Assembly (NCBI GenBank): GCA_035571515.1
Contig: DATNCQ010000122.1
Span: forward strand, 26,651 to 90,650
Length of the DNA stretch: 64,000 nt
Direction: 5' to 3'
Origin: Gp6-AA40 sp035571515
GTDB taxonomy: Bacteria > Acidobacteriota > Vicinamibacteria > Vicinamibacterales > UBA2999
The notes beneath the pieces were generated by a model, which was given only the letters and a program-made list of their open reading frames with translations, had not been told where the DNA came from and did no database searches. Numbering within the stretch: position 1 is the stretch's first letter; each line of letters starts with the position of its first letter. Position numbers and translations under genes: made by a program. Positions 18,051 through 24,907 of this stretch are shown here, piece by piece.

Positions 18051-19295
18051 GGTTTGCCGCGCGGGGTAGTGCGTCGCGACGTAGTTGTCCACGAGCGCAC
18101 GGAAGCCGTCAGCCAGCTCATCGTAAGTGCCGCGCAGCGTCGTGAAGTGCTCGCCGTCGATGAACACCGGGCAGTTCGGCGCCTCGCCCGTGCCAGGCAG
18201 GCTGATGCCGATGTTCGCGGCCTTCGATTCTCCGGGTCCGTTGACCACGCATCCCATCACGGCGAGGGTCAACGTTTCCACCCCTTCGTAGCGCACCTTC
18301 CACTCAGGCATCCGGCTGCGGATGTAGTCCTGCGTGCGCTCGGCCAGCTCCTGGAACGTGGAGCTCGTGGTGCGGCCGCACCCCGGGCAGGCGGTGACGC
18401 TCGGCGAAAACGAGCGGAGCCCGAGCGCCTGCAGCAGCTCGCACGCGGCGTAGACCTCTTCACGCCGGTCGCCGCCGGGCCGCGGTGTGAGCGACACGCG
18501 GATCGTGTCGCCGATCCCCTCCGTGAGGAGCACCCCCATCGCAGACGCCGACCAGACGAGTCCCTTGGTGCCCATGCCCGCCTCGGTCAGCCCGAGGTGC
18601 AGCGGCTGCTCGGTCTGCCGCGCGAGCTCGCGATAGATCGCGATCAGGTCCCGCGGCCGCGAGACCTTGCACGAGATGATGATCTGGTCCTTCCGCATCC
18701 CGGTCTCGATGGCGAGCTCCGTGGACTGCAGCGCCGAAATGACCATGCACTCGTTGACGATCTCCTCCGAGGTGCGCCCGAGCGCGCGGTCGGTGTTCTC
18801 CTGCATCTTCGAGACGACGAGTTCCTGGTTCAGCGAGCCGCCGTTGACCCCGATCCGCACCGGCTTGCCGTGCTCGATCGCGACCCTGCAGATGGTGGCG
18901 AACTGCTCGTCGCGGCGGCGCCCGGTGCCGACGTTGCCGGGGTTGATGCGGTACTTGTCGAGGGCGCGCGCGCAGTCGGGATGACGCGTCAGCAGCAGGT
19001 GCCCGTTGTAATGGAAGTCGCCGATGAGCGGCGCCTCGCAGCCGGCGTCGAGCATCCGCTGCTTGATCTCGGGAACCGCGGCCGCCGCCTCCGGCACGTT
19101 GACCGTCACCCGCACCATCTCGGAGCCGGCCTCCGCCAGCTCGATGCACTGCCGCGCGGTGGCCGCCGCATCCGCCGTGTCGGTCAACGTCATCGACTGC
19201 ACGACGACGGGCGCGCCGCCGCCGACGAGGACGCGGCCGACCTTGACGCCGACGGTCTTGTGGAGGCGGACGGCGGAGGGCATGCGATTCATCAT
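18039..19295 (-). CDS. ispG: 4-hydroxy-3-methylbut-2-enyl diphosphate synthase (IspG/GcpE)
   Basis: Reductively converts MEcPP to HMBPP in the MEP isoprenoid pathway. Signatures are VQSMTLTDTADAAAT at the N terminus, RINPGNVGTGRRRDEQF, IGVNGGSLNQEL and the [4Fe-4S] cysteines in TACPGCGRTT and MGCVVNGPGE. It has the short two-domain form (about 418 residues). The start is placed at 19295, where ATGA overlaps the stop of a small upstream gene. An ATG four codons further in (MPSAVRLHKT) is also possible. The extreme C terminus (ARQTTRT) is encoded by a short repeat stretch. Confidence 0.95.
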   Translation of the reverse strand: MMNRMPSAVRLHKTVGVKVGRVLVGGGAPVVVQSMTLTDTADAAATARQCIELAEAGSEMVRVTVNVPEAAAAVPEIKQRMLDAGCEAPLIGDFHYNGHLLLTRHPDCARALDKYRINPGNVGTGRRRDEQFATICRVAIEHGKPVRIGVNGGSLNQELVVSKMQENTDRALGRTSEEIVNECMVISALQSTELAIETGMRKDQIIISCKVSRPRDLIAIYRELARQTEQPLHLGLTEAGMGTKGLVWSASAMGVLLTEGIGDTIRVSLTPRPGGDRREEVYAACELLQALGLRSFSPSVTACPGCGRTTSSTFQELAERTQDYIRSRMPEWKVRYEGVETLTLAVMGCVVNGPGESKAANIGISLPGTGEAPNCPVFIDGEHFTTLRGTYDELADGFRALVDNYVATHYPARQTTRT

Positions 19296-19528
19296 ACCGG
19301 ACGGTCGGACGGGGTCCAGCCGTCGCGCACCAGGACGCCGCGAATCTCGTCGGCGCGCGCCAGCGCGAGCTCCACCGAGTCGTAGTTCTCCGCCCGGTCC
19401 ATCACGTCGTCGAAAAACCACGTAATCGTGGTCTGCGTCTCGCCGGGAAAGATCGTGGCGTGCGCCGTGGAGCGGTCGCGCGTCAGGCGCCAGAGCACCG
19501 TCGGGTCGGTAGGGTTCGGCGCGTTCAA
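19292..19528 (-). CDS. Small hypothetical protein overlapping the ispG start
   Basis: 78 residues that read as a compact, soluble, acidic protein (TITWFFDDVMDRAENYDS, then VELALARADEIRGVL). The stop overlaps the ispG ATG by four bases, which suggests translational coupling. The only upstream in-frame start is TTG at 19528, just after a stop. A GTG ten codons in is the alternative. I do not recognise the family. The coding-like composition and the exact ATGA overlap are the main support. Confidence 0.6.
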   Translation of the reverse strand: MNAPNPTDPTVLWRLTRDRSTAHATIFPGETQTTITWFFDDVMDRAENYDSVELALARADEIRGVLVRDGWTPSDRPV

Positions 19529-19575
19529 TGAAGTTCAGATAGACCAGGTCCGTTCGGACGCGGCTCGATGCGATC

Positions 19576-20844
19576 TTATCGCAGCAAAAGCAGCCCGGCG
19601 GACAGCGCGGCGAGCAGCCACAGCGCGACCGGCACCTCGCGCGCGCGGCCCACGCACGCGTAGAGCAGCGCCTGGAGGGCGAAGCCGCAGAGGAGCCCCT
19701 GCGTGATCGAAAACGTCAGCGGGATCAGCACGAGCGTGACAAACGCGGGCAGCGCGTCCTCGACGTGCGTGAAATCGATCTGCGCCACCATCTGGAACAT
19801 CGCCACGCCGACGAGCACGAGCACCGGCGCAGTCGCATACGTCGGCACCGCGGAGGCGAGCGGGGCGACGAAGAGGCAGGGCAGGAAGCAGAGGGCGGTG
19901 ACGACCGACGCCATGCCGGTGCGCCCGCCCATCCGGATGCCCGCGATGCTCTCGACGTACGCGGTGCCGGAAGACGTGCCGGCGAGCCCCGCGACGAAGG
20001 TGGCGAACGCATCGACGATGAGGCCGCGGCGGAGGTTGAGCGGGCGGCCGTCGGCTTCGGTGAGGCCGGCGGCGGTCGCGACGCCGATGAAGGTCGAGAG
20101 CGAGTCGAACAGATCGGTGAAGAGAATCGAGACCATCGCCGGCAGCAGGCGCGGGCGCAGCGCGCCGGGCACGTCGAGCTTCAAGGCGACCGATGAAAAA
20201 TCCGGCAGGCTGACGACCTGTTCCGGAGGCTTCGCCAAGCCGAACGCCCAGGCCAGCAGCGTCACGACGACGATCGACGCGAGAAAGGCGAGTGGGTTGT
20301 CGCGCCGCATCAGCACCACCGCGGTGACGAGGCCGAGCAGCAGGAGCGCCGAACGGTAATCGAGCGTGCCGAGGCGGACCATCGTCGCCGGGTCCGGCTC
20401 GATCACCCCGGCATTGCGGAGGCCGATGAACGTCAGGAGGAGCCCGATGCCGGCGGCAGTCGCCAGGCGCAGCGTCGCGGGAATCGCGGTGGCAATCCGC
20501 TCGCGCAGCGGCGTCGCCGAGACGACGAGAAAAAGAATGCCCGCCCAGAACACGATGCCGAGCGCCGTCTGCCACGGCACCTTGTCCTGCAGGACGATCG
20601 TATAGGCGAAGAACGCGTTGAGCCCCATGCCCGGCGCCACCGCGAACGGCAGCCGCGCGTAGAGGCCCATCATCAGCGTCATGCTGAAGGCGACGAGGAC
20701 GGTCCCACTCAGCACGCCGGCGAAGGGCATGCCCGTTCCGCTGCTGGAGAGAATGGCGGGGTTGACGATCACGATGTACGACATCGTGAGAAACGTCGTC
20801 ACCCCTCCGATGATGTCTGGGTTCAATCGGTTCAATCGGTTCAT
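19576..20844 (-). CDS. NCS2-family purine permease (AzgA/guanine-hypoxanthine type)
   Basis: About 422 residues and 12-14 membrane helices. Family signatures include GGVTTFLTMSYIVIVNP, VAPGMGLNAFFAYT, TDLFDSLSTFIGV and SSGTAYVESIAGI. These mark the AzgA branch, which takes up adenine, guanine or hypoxanthine by proton symport. The ATG at 20844 is used; a TTG lies three codons upstream. Unusually, the short cytoplasmic N terminus (MNRLNRLNP) is encoded by the tandem GGTTCAATC repeat, so the ancestral start has been replaced or overwritten. The family is clear; the substrate is inferred. Confidence 0.88.
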   Translation of the reverse strand: MNRLNRLNPDIIGGVTTFLTMSYIVIVNPAILSSSGTGMPFAGVLSGTVLVAFSMTLMMGLYARLPFAVAPGMGLNAFFAYTIVLQDKVPWQTALGIVFWAGILFLVVSATPLRERIATAIPATLRLATAAGIGLLLTFIGLRNAGVIEPDPATMVRLGTLDYRSALLLLGLVTAVVLMRRDNPLAFLASIVVVTLLAWAFGLAKPPEQVVSLPDFSSVALKLDVPGALRPRLLPAMVSILFTDLFDSLSTFIGVATAAGLTEADGRPLNLRRGLIVDAFATFVAGLAGTSSGTAYVESIAGIRMGGRTGMASVVTALCFLPCLFVAPLASAVPTYATAPVLVLVGVAMFQMVAQIDFTHVEDALPAFVTLVLIPLTFSITQGLLCGFALQALLYACVGRAREVPVALWLLAALSAGLLLLR

Positions 20845-20905
20845 TGGCTGCAATGGGTTCTGAACCTCTTGAACCCTTTGAACCTCTCGAACCCTTTGAA
20901 CCCTA
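20821..20905. repeat. Word-repeat island 5 (GGTTCAATC / CTTGAACCC)
   Basis: The left part is CGGTTCAATCGGTTCAATCGGTTCA; the right part is CTCTTGAACCCTTTGAACCTCTCGAACCCTTTGAACCC. The two halves are reverse complements in pattern and flank a short unique core. The island occupies the whole gap between the ribbon-helix-helix-like gene, whose stop codon it touches, and the permease, whose first codons it supplies. Confidence 0.85.
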
Positions 20906-21247
20906 GACGCGATAGCGTCCCAGCCTCGCGGTGAGGATCGCCTTCAGATCCGCTTCGGACCGCGTGCCGGTGAGGTCGAGGTCGGACTCGCTCAGCGCGT
21001 CGATGAGCGCGCGGATGACGTGCGCCCGGCTGATGGCCACGCCACTGGCGGCGCGGATGTCGGCGCCGAGCCGGTCGAGGAACACGATCTGCCGGTCGAA
21101 GAGGACGACGGTGACCTTCGTCCAGTGCTCGGTGTGCGAGGGCCGCCGCCCCCGCTTCTTCGGCTTGTCGGCGTTGGCCGCCTCCAGGGGAACGAAGATG
21201 TCGTCGCCGCTCTTGCCGATACGCTTGCCCGTCGGTCGCATTGCCAT
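20903..21247 (-). CDS. Ribbon-helix-helix-like DNA-binding protein (possible ParA partner)
   Basis: 114 residues. The basic N-terminal part (KKRGRRPSHTEHWTK) precedes a compact strand-helix-helix region: KVTVVLFDRQIVFLDRLGADIR, then SGVAISRAHVIRALIDALSES. A beta strand, a short loop and two helices with a Ser/Arg N-cap is the Arc/CopG/Omega pattern. It lies 134 bases downstream of the parA gene on the same strand. Plasmid ParA proteins often pair with RHH centromere-binding proteins, so a partner role is a reasonable guess. The palindrome at 21299-21312 is a candidate target. Confidence 0.65.
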   Translation of the reverse strand: MAMRPTGKRIGKSGDDIFVPLEAANADKPKKRGRRPSHTEHWTKVTVVLFDRQIVFLDRLGADIRAASGVAISRAHVIRALIDALSESDLDLTGTRSEADLKAILTARLGRYRV

Positions 21248-21298
21248 TCTCAGAGTCGCTCCATGCGCCGGACCTGCCGACGGGGATACCCTTCAATC

Positions 21299-21312
21299 AT
21301 TACGTAAGTAAT
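21299..21312. promoter_or_regulatory. TTACGTAA palindrome upstream of the RHH-like gene
   Basis: ATTACGTAAGTAAT contains a perfect 8-bp palindrome TTACGTAA inside an ATTAC/GTAAT inverted repeat. It sits 52 bases upstream of the RHH-like start, in an AT-rich patch unusual for this window. It could be an operator or centromere-like site for the RHH-like protein. This is inferred from position only. Confidence 0.4.
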
Positions 21313-21381
21313 CGCCGCGCGCGGAAACTCGAACATCCTAAAGCAGTTCGCCGAACGCGTGCAAGGGCTAAACGGGCGGCG

Positions 21382-22152
21382 CTACTTCGCGCGCCGATCG
21401 ACGCGCTGCAGGACTTCCGAGGTCAGCCGCCGGTACGCCCGCACCGCCCGCGAACGCGCATAGAGCATCAGCGGGACCCCGTGCGACGGCGCCTCCGACG
21501 CGCGCGGATCGTCGGGAATCTCCGTGCGGAACACGCCCCGGCGGTTGTGCACGCGGATGATGTCGATGATCTCACGCGTCGCCTCGCGCCTGTGGTCCAC
21601 CATCGTCAGCAGGATGCCGACGATGCGCGCCAGGTTGGCGCGCCCGGCGCCGCGGTCGCGATACCAGCGGAGAAAGTGTGCAAGCGATTCCAGCGACAGG
21701 TAGTCCGCGCGAATCGGCACGACGAGATGCTGCGCGATGGCGGGGACGCTCAGCGACAGCACCGTGAAGTTGCTCGGCGAATCGATCACCACGTCGTCGA
21801 CCGACGCGGCGAGCGGGCGAATGGCATCCGCGAGCCGGCGCTCGGGCTGACGCGCGTTGCGCAGCGCCGCGGCGATACCGGCGAGCGCGGGCGATCCGGC
21901 GACAAGGTGCAGGTTCGGGACGCCGGCCACGGGCCGCACGGCGTCGCCCGGCCGCCGCTGGTTGAGCAGCAGGTCGTAGATCGACGGGCGCTTGTCGGTC
22001 GGCGCGACGCCGAGCGAGATCGACGCGCCCATGTCCGCCTCGAGATCGACGAGCAGCACCGATCGTCCGCGCTGCGCCAGCTCGGTCGCGACGTTGACGG
22101 CAGTGGTCGTCTTGCCCGAACCACCCTTCGGGTTGTGGATGGCGAGGATCAT
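21382..22152 (-). CDS. ParA/MinD-family ATPase
   Basis: 256 residues from the ATG at 22152; the longer open frame upstream overlaps the sortase gene and lacks homology. The deviant Walker A is KGGSGKTTTAVN at the N terminus. LLVDLEADMGAS is the switch I region, and DDVVIDSPSN is Walker B-like. Such ATPases position plasmids, chromosomes or protein complexes by forming nucleotide-dependent DNA-bound gradients. It begins 26 bases after the sortase stop, so it may be co-transcribed with the sortase and VWFA genes. An RHH-like gene follows. The cargo is not evident. Confidence 0.88.
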   Translation of the reverse strand: MILAIHNPKGGSGKTTTAVNVATELAQRGRSVLLVDLEADMGASISLGVAPTDKRPSIYDLLLNQRRPGDAVRPVAGVPNLHLVAGSPALAGIAAALRNARQPERRLADAIRPLAASVDDVVIDSPSNFTVLSLSVPAIAQHLVVPIRADYLSLESLAHFLRWYRDRGAGRANLARIVGILLTMVDHRREATREIIDIIRVHNRRGVFRTEIPDDPRASEAPSHGVPLMLYARSRAVRAYRRLTSEVLQRVDRRAK

Positions 22153-22178
22153 CGGAGTCCGCGCAATTATGCGCGGAT

Positions 22179-22895
22179 TTAATTCAGGAAAGAAAGCTGC
22201 GAGGGCGATGCCGCCGCGGCGCGCGCGGGCGTCGCGAGCGCGGCCCGGACGACGAAGCGCTGCGGCGCGGACCCGACGTACGAAAACGGATAACAGGTGA
22301 CGAGCGTCAGCGCGGGATAGCTCGTCGCGTCGAGCACCCACACGTCCTTCGGCCGCACGATGTTGGTCCGCTGCACGTAGTAGCGGAACACGCCCTCCTT
22401 CGTCGTCACGCGGATCTCGTCGTCGGGATTGATGTCGCGCAGCTTGCGGAAGAACGTGTCGCGATGGCCCGCCAGCCCGAGGTTGCCCTTCTCGCCCGGC
22501 AACGCCGTGCCCGGGATGTACCCGACCGCCAGCCGCAGCGTCCGCGCGTCGATGCCGGCGCGGATGACCGCGGAGACGCCGAGGCGCGGGATCTCGATGC
22601 GGCCGATCGTCGAGCCCGCCGCCGGCGCGCGGCGCCGCGGCGCCGTGGCGGTGCTGGCGGAAGTTGTCTCGGTGCGGAGAATCGCATCGAGCTGCTGATC
22701 TTCGAAAGACTGGTAGAGCCGTGCTTCGACGTACGCGTACAGGAAGTACCCGAGGCAGACGACGCCGATGAGGACGAGGAGGCGTTCGAGCCAGCGGCGG
22801 GCGCGCGACGGGCGGCGCCGCGGCGGCGGCGCCACGTCCGGATCGCCGTCCCTCTCGTTCTGTCTCAGCCTGCTATTCCGACTCCATGTACTCAC
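22179..22895 (-). CDS. Sortase, class D-like
   Basis: 238 residues. A proline/arginine-rich cytoplasmic N terminus is followed by one membrane helix (LLVLIGVVCLGYFLYAYVEA, about 40-59) and the sortase domain. Catalytic His144 lies in LAGHRDTFF and Cys201 in TLVTCYPF. A downstream Arg (QRFVVRA) completes the set. The fold start IGRIEIPRLGVSAVI is typical. The GTG start overlaps the VWFA gene by 23 bases, so the two are coupled. Class D sortases elsewhere recognise LPNTA-type signals, and the protein at 23860-24765 ends with LPRTAS plus a membrane segment. That makes a likely enzyme-substrate pair, although sortases are uncommon in diderm bacteria. Confidence 0.9.
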   Translation of the reverse strand: MSTWSRNSRLRQNERDGDPDVAPPPRRRPSRARRWLERLLVLIGVVCLGYFLYAYVEARLYQSFEDQQLDAILRTETTSASTATAPRRRAPAAGSTIGRIEIPRLGVSAVIRAGIDARTLRLAVGYIPGTALPGEKGNLGLAGHRDTFFRKLRDINPDDEIRVTTKEGVFRYYVQRTNIVRPKDVWVLDATSYPALTLVTCYPFSYVGSAPQRFVVRAALATPARAAAASPSQLSFLN

Positions 22896-23790
22896 GGCGG
22901 ACTCTCACGGAGAGGTCTTTGTGGCCGGGAGCGCGCACAAGCACCTTCACCCGATGGGTCTGGTTGTGCACATGCTGTGCCGCGGGCGGCACGTAGCCGA
23001 TGCTGTAACCCCGCCGGATATTGGCCGCAATCTCCTCGAAATCCTTCACGACGTCACGGCTGTTTTTCGGGAAATAGGCAACCCCGCCCGACAGCTTGGC
23101 CAGCCGCTTGAGCACGTCGCGATCCCCTTCCCCGGGGGAGAACACGTCGGGATCGACGACGGTGTAGACGATGGCATTGCTCATCGCCACCCTGTCGAGC
23201 ATTTCCTTCTCGGTATGCCGGCTCGCGTTGTCGCCGCCGTCGCTGAGCACGACAAGGACGTGTTTCTGGTAGCTGCCACGGTCGAGGTGGTTGAGGCCTT
23301 CGATGACCGCGTCGTAGAGCGCGGTCTTGCCGCCGGCAGGATAGCGCGCCAGCGACGCCTGCAGCTGGAGACGATTTCTCGTGAACGCCACGGTGTCGGG
23401 CAGCCCGCGCCGCACGTGCTCGTTGAACACGATCGCGAACATCTCGTCTTCGGGATGACTGGACTGCGCGAACGCGCCGGTGCCCGCGGTCACTAGCTCG
23501 CGTTCGGTCAACATGCTCGTGCTGTTGTCGATCACCAGGCCGACGGTGACAGGGACGTCGCCGCCGTTGAAGAACGAGATCTCCTGCGGCGTCTCGTCTT
23601 CGAAGACCGTGAAGGCCTTCTGCGGAAGACCCTCGACCGCGTCGCTGCGGCCGTTGAACACGTTGACGTGCAGGACGACGAGCTCCGCCCCTGCTTTGAA
23701 GACCTGTTCGTCTTCACCTTGTGCGCGTGCGATGAATGGAACCGCGGCGACACACGCCGCGACGAGGAAACCCAGGGCAGATCGCCGCAT
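22873..23790 (-). CDS. VWFA-domain secreted protein, acidobacterial type (TIGR03436-like)
   Basis: 305 residues with a signal peptide (FLVAACVAAVPFIARAQ). An N-terminal strand-rich segment (VVLHVNVFNGRS, then KAFTVFEDETPQEISFF) is the hallmark of the acidobacterial VWFA-related family. The VWA domain has MIDAS residues DNSTS in GLVIDNSTSM, plus VVLSDGGDNAS. The tail SIGYVPP is also typical. Metal-dependent adhesion or protein interaction outside the inner membrane is expected. It lies between the candidate sortase substrate and the sortase, in the same direction. Confidence 0.88.
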   Translation of the reverse strand: MRRSALGFLVAACVAAVPFIARAQGEDEQVFKAGAELVVLHVNVFNGRSDAVEGLPQKAFTVFEDETPQEISFFNGGDVPVTVGLVIDNSTSMLTERELVTAGTGAFAQSSHPEDEMFAIVFNEHVRRGLPDTVAFTRNRLQLQASLARYPAGGKTALYDAVIEGLNHLDRGSYQKHVLVVLSDGGDNASRHTEKEMLDRVAMSNAIVYTVVDPDVFSPGEGDRDVLKRLAKLSGGVAYFPKNSRDVVKDFEEIAANIRRGYSIGYVPPAAQHVHNQTHRVKVLVRAPGHKDLSVRVRREYMESE

Positions 23791-23814
23791 GCAACCCCCG
23801 TAATCGTGTTCGTG

Positions 23815-23850
23815 TAAAGGAAGGACGGGCTGTGAGCCCGCCCTCCTTTA
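23815..23850 (-). terminator. Hairpin between the LPxTA protein and VWFA genes
   Basis: Arms TAAAGGAAGGACGGGCT and AGCCCGCCCTCCTTTA enclose a GTG loop, with one bulged base. This near-perfect 16-bp stem is followed on the minus strand by a short T-rich end. It would end transcripts of the LPxTA gene or attenuate readthrough into the VWFA-sortase genes. Confidence 0.65.
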
Positions 23851-23859
23851 ACGATACGA

Positions 23860-24765
23860 CTAGTAGGTGCTGCGCGCCAGACGGAGGCCGAACCCGGCCG
23901 TAAGCGCGATCAAACCGATCAGCCCGAACAGCGGGAGCGGGCTCGCCGTTCTCGGCAGTTCGGCCGATGCCTGCTGACGAGGTGACGCGTTTTGATTCTG
24001 ATCATACGCACCCGAGGTGGCGGTGGGCCGGCTGTTGTCGGACGAGGTGCCCGAGGTCGCCGCCGCGCCCGCCGTGCTCTGATCGTTGGCCGCCGTCGAA
24101 TAGGCCGGCGGACCCGATGCCGGCGAGTTGTTCACGTCCGCCTGGCTGTTCAGGCTGGCCGTGGACGACGAGGGCTGAGGCTCGGACGTGACGTTCGTAT
24201 TCTCCTTCTCGGAGGTGGTGGCTGACGCGGTCGCGTTCGCCTCGTACTGCGACTCCGTGCCGTTCGGCTCCACGCGGAAGACGTGCGCGTCGCCGCCCTT
24301 GCTCGCGTCCGTGTCGGTCGCGAGTACGGCCTGATGCGTCGCCGCCGCAATCTTCAGCGCCTGGTCCTTCGGATAGATGAACTCCTTACCCGTGAGATCG
24401 GTCGGGTAGAAGTAGTACTGGATGGCCGGGGTCATCCCCTCGGGCATCTCGCGAAACATCACGACCGGCTTGCCGTTGGCCGCGCTGGCTTCCTCGGACG
24501 TGCGGTTCTTCGGGATGAAGAACCACTGTCCGATGATCTTCTTCTCGTCGCCGTCGAACACCTGCATCACGTTGTGCAGCGAGGTGTCGGCGAGGCGGAA
24601 CACGTACTTGCCTGCCGGCAGCGTCACGCCCGGCATCTGCACCGGCCCGCTGAAGGTGAGAAAGGTGCGCTGGTTGATGTTGGAATCCTGAGCGGAAGCG
24701 CTCGTGGCCGCCGTCAGGAACGCCGCTGTAAAGACCGCAGCTGCGATCGATGTGAAATGTTTCAT
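23860..24765 (-). CDS. Secreted 'LTFS-PVQ-PG' family protein with LPxTA sorting signal
   Basis: The ATG at 24765 has GGGGAGGAC just upstream and leads into a signal peptide (AAAVFTAAFLTAATSASAQ). The first in-frame ATG upstream would translate the repeat island. The globular part (about 27-165) matches the protein at 10860-11396: TFLTFSGPVQMPGVTLPAG, YYFYPTDLTGKEFIYPKDQ. Next comes a ~100-residue Ser/Thr/Ala/Asn/Gln linker. The end is LPRTAS, a hydrophobic helix (PLFGLIGLIALTAGFGL) and an Arg-containing tail (RLARSTY). That is a textbook cell-wall sorting signal of the LPxTA type. The sortase lies two genes downstream. Confidence 0.85.
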   Translation of the reverse strand: MKHFTSIAAAVFTAAFLTAATSASAQDSNINQRTFLTFSGPVQMPGVTLPAGKYVFRLADTSLHNVMQVFDGDEKKIIGQWFFIPKNRTSEEASAANGKPVVMFREMPEGMTPAIQYYFYPTDLTGKEFIYPKDQALKIAAATHQAVLATDTDASKGGDAHVFRVEPNGTESQYEANATASATTSEKENTNVTSEPQPSSSTASLNSQADVNNSPASGPPAYSTAANDQSTAGAAATSGTSSDNSRPTATSGAYDQNQNASPRQQASAELPRTASPLPLFGLIGLIALTAGFGLRLARSTY

Positions 24766-24770
24766 CCTGT

Positions 24771-24805
24771 CCTCCCCTTGCTTCCCGTTCCCTTGCTTCC
24801 CGTTC
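24771..24805. repeat. Word-repeat island 6 (CCCTTGCTTCCCGTT)
   Basis: Two nearly exact copies of CCCTTGCTTCCCGTTC lie head to tail just upstream of the LPxTA gene, where they merge with its Shine-Dalgarno sequence (GGGGAGG on the minus strand). No complementary half is evident. Confidence 0.55.
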
Positions 24806-24907
24806 AAAGTCTTGCGGTCGCGGACTCAAGTGGCCGCGCGTCCGTTGCGCTAAATTGCATCTTGTATGCCCCGAACACCGCGTCCATATCGCGGGTGCCT
24901 CTGCTGA

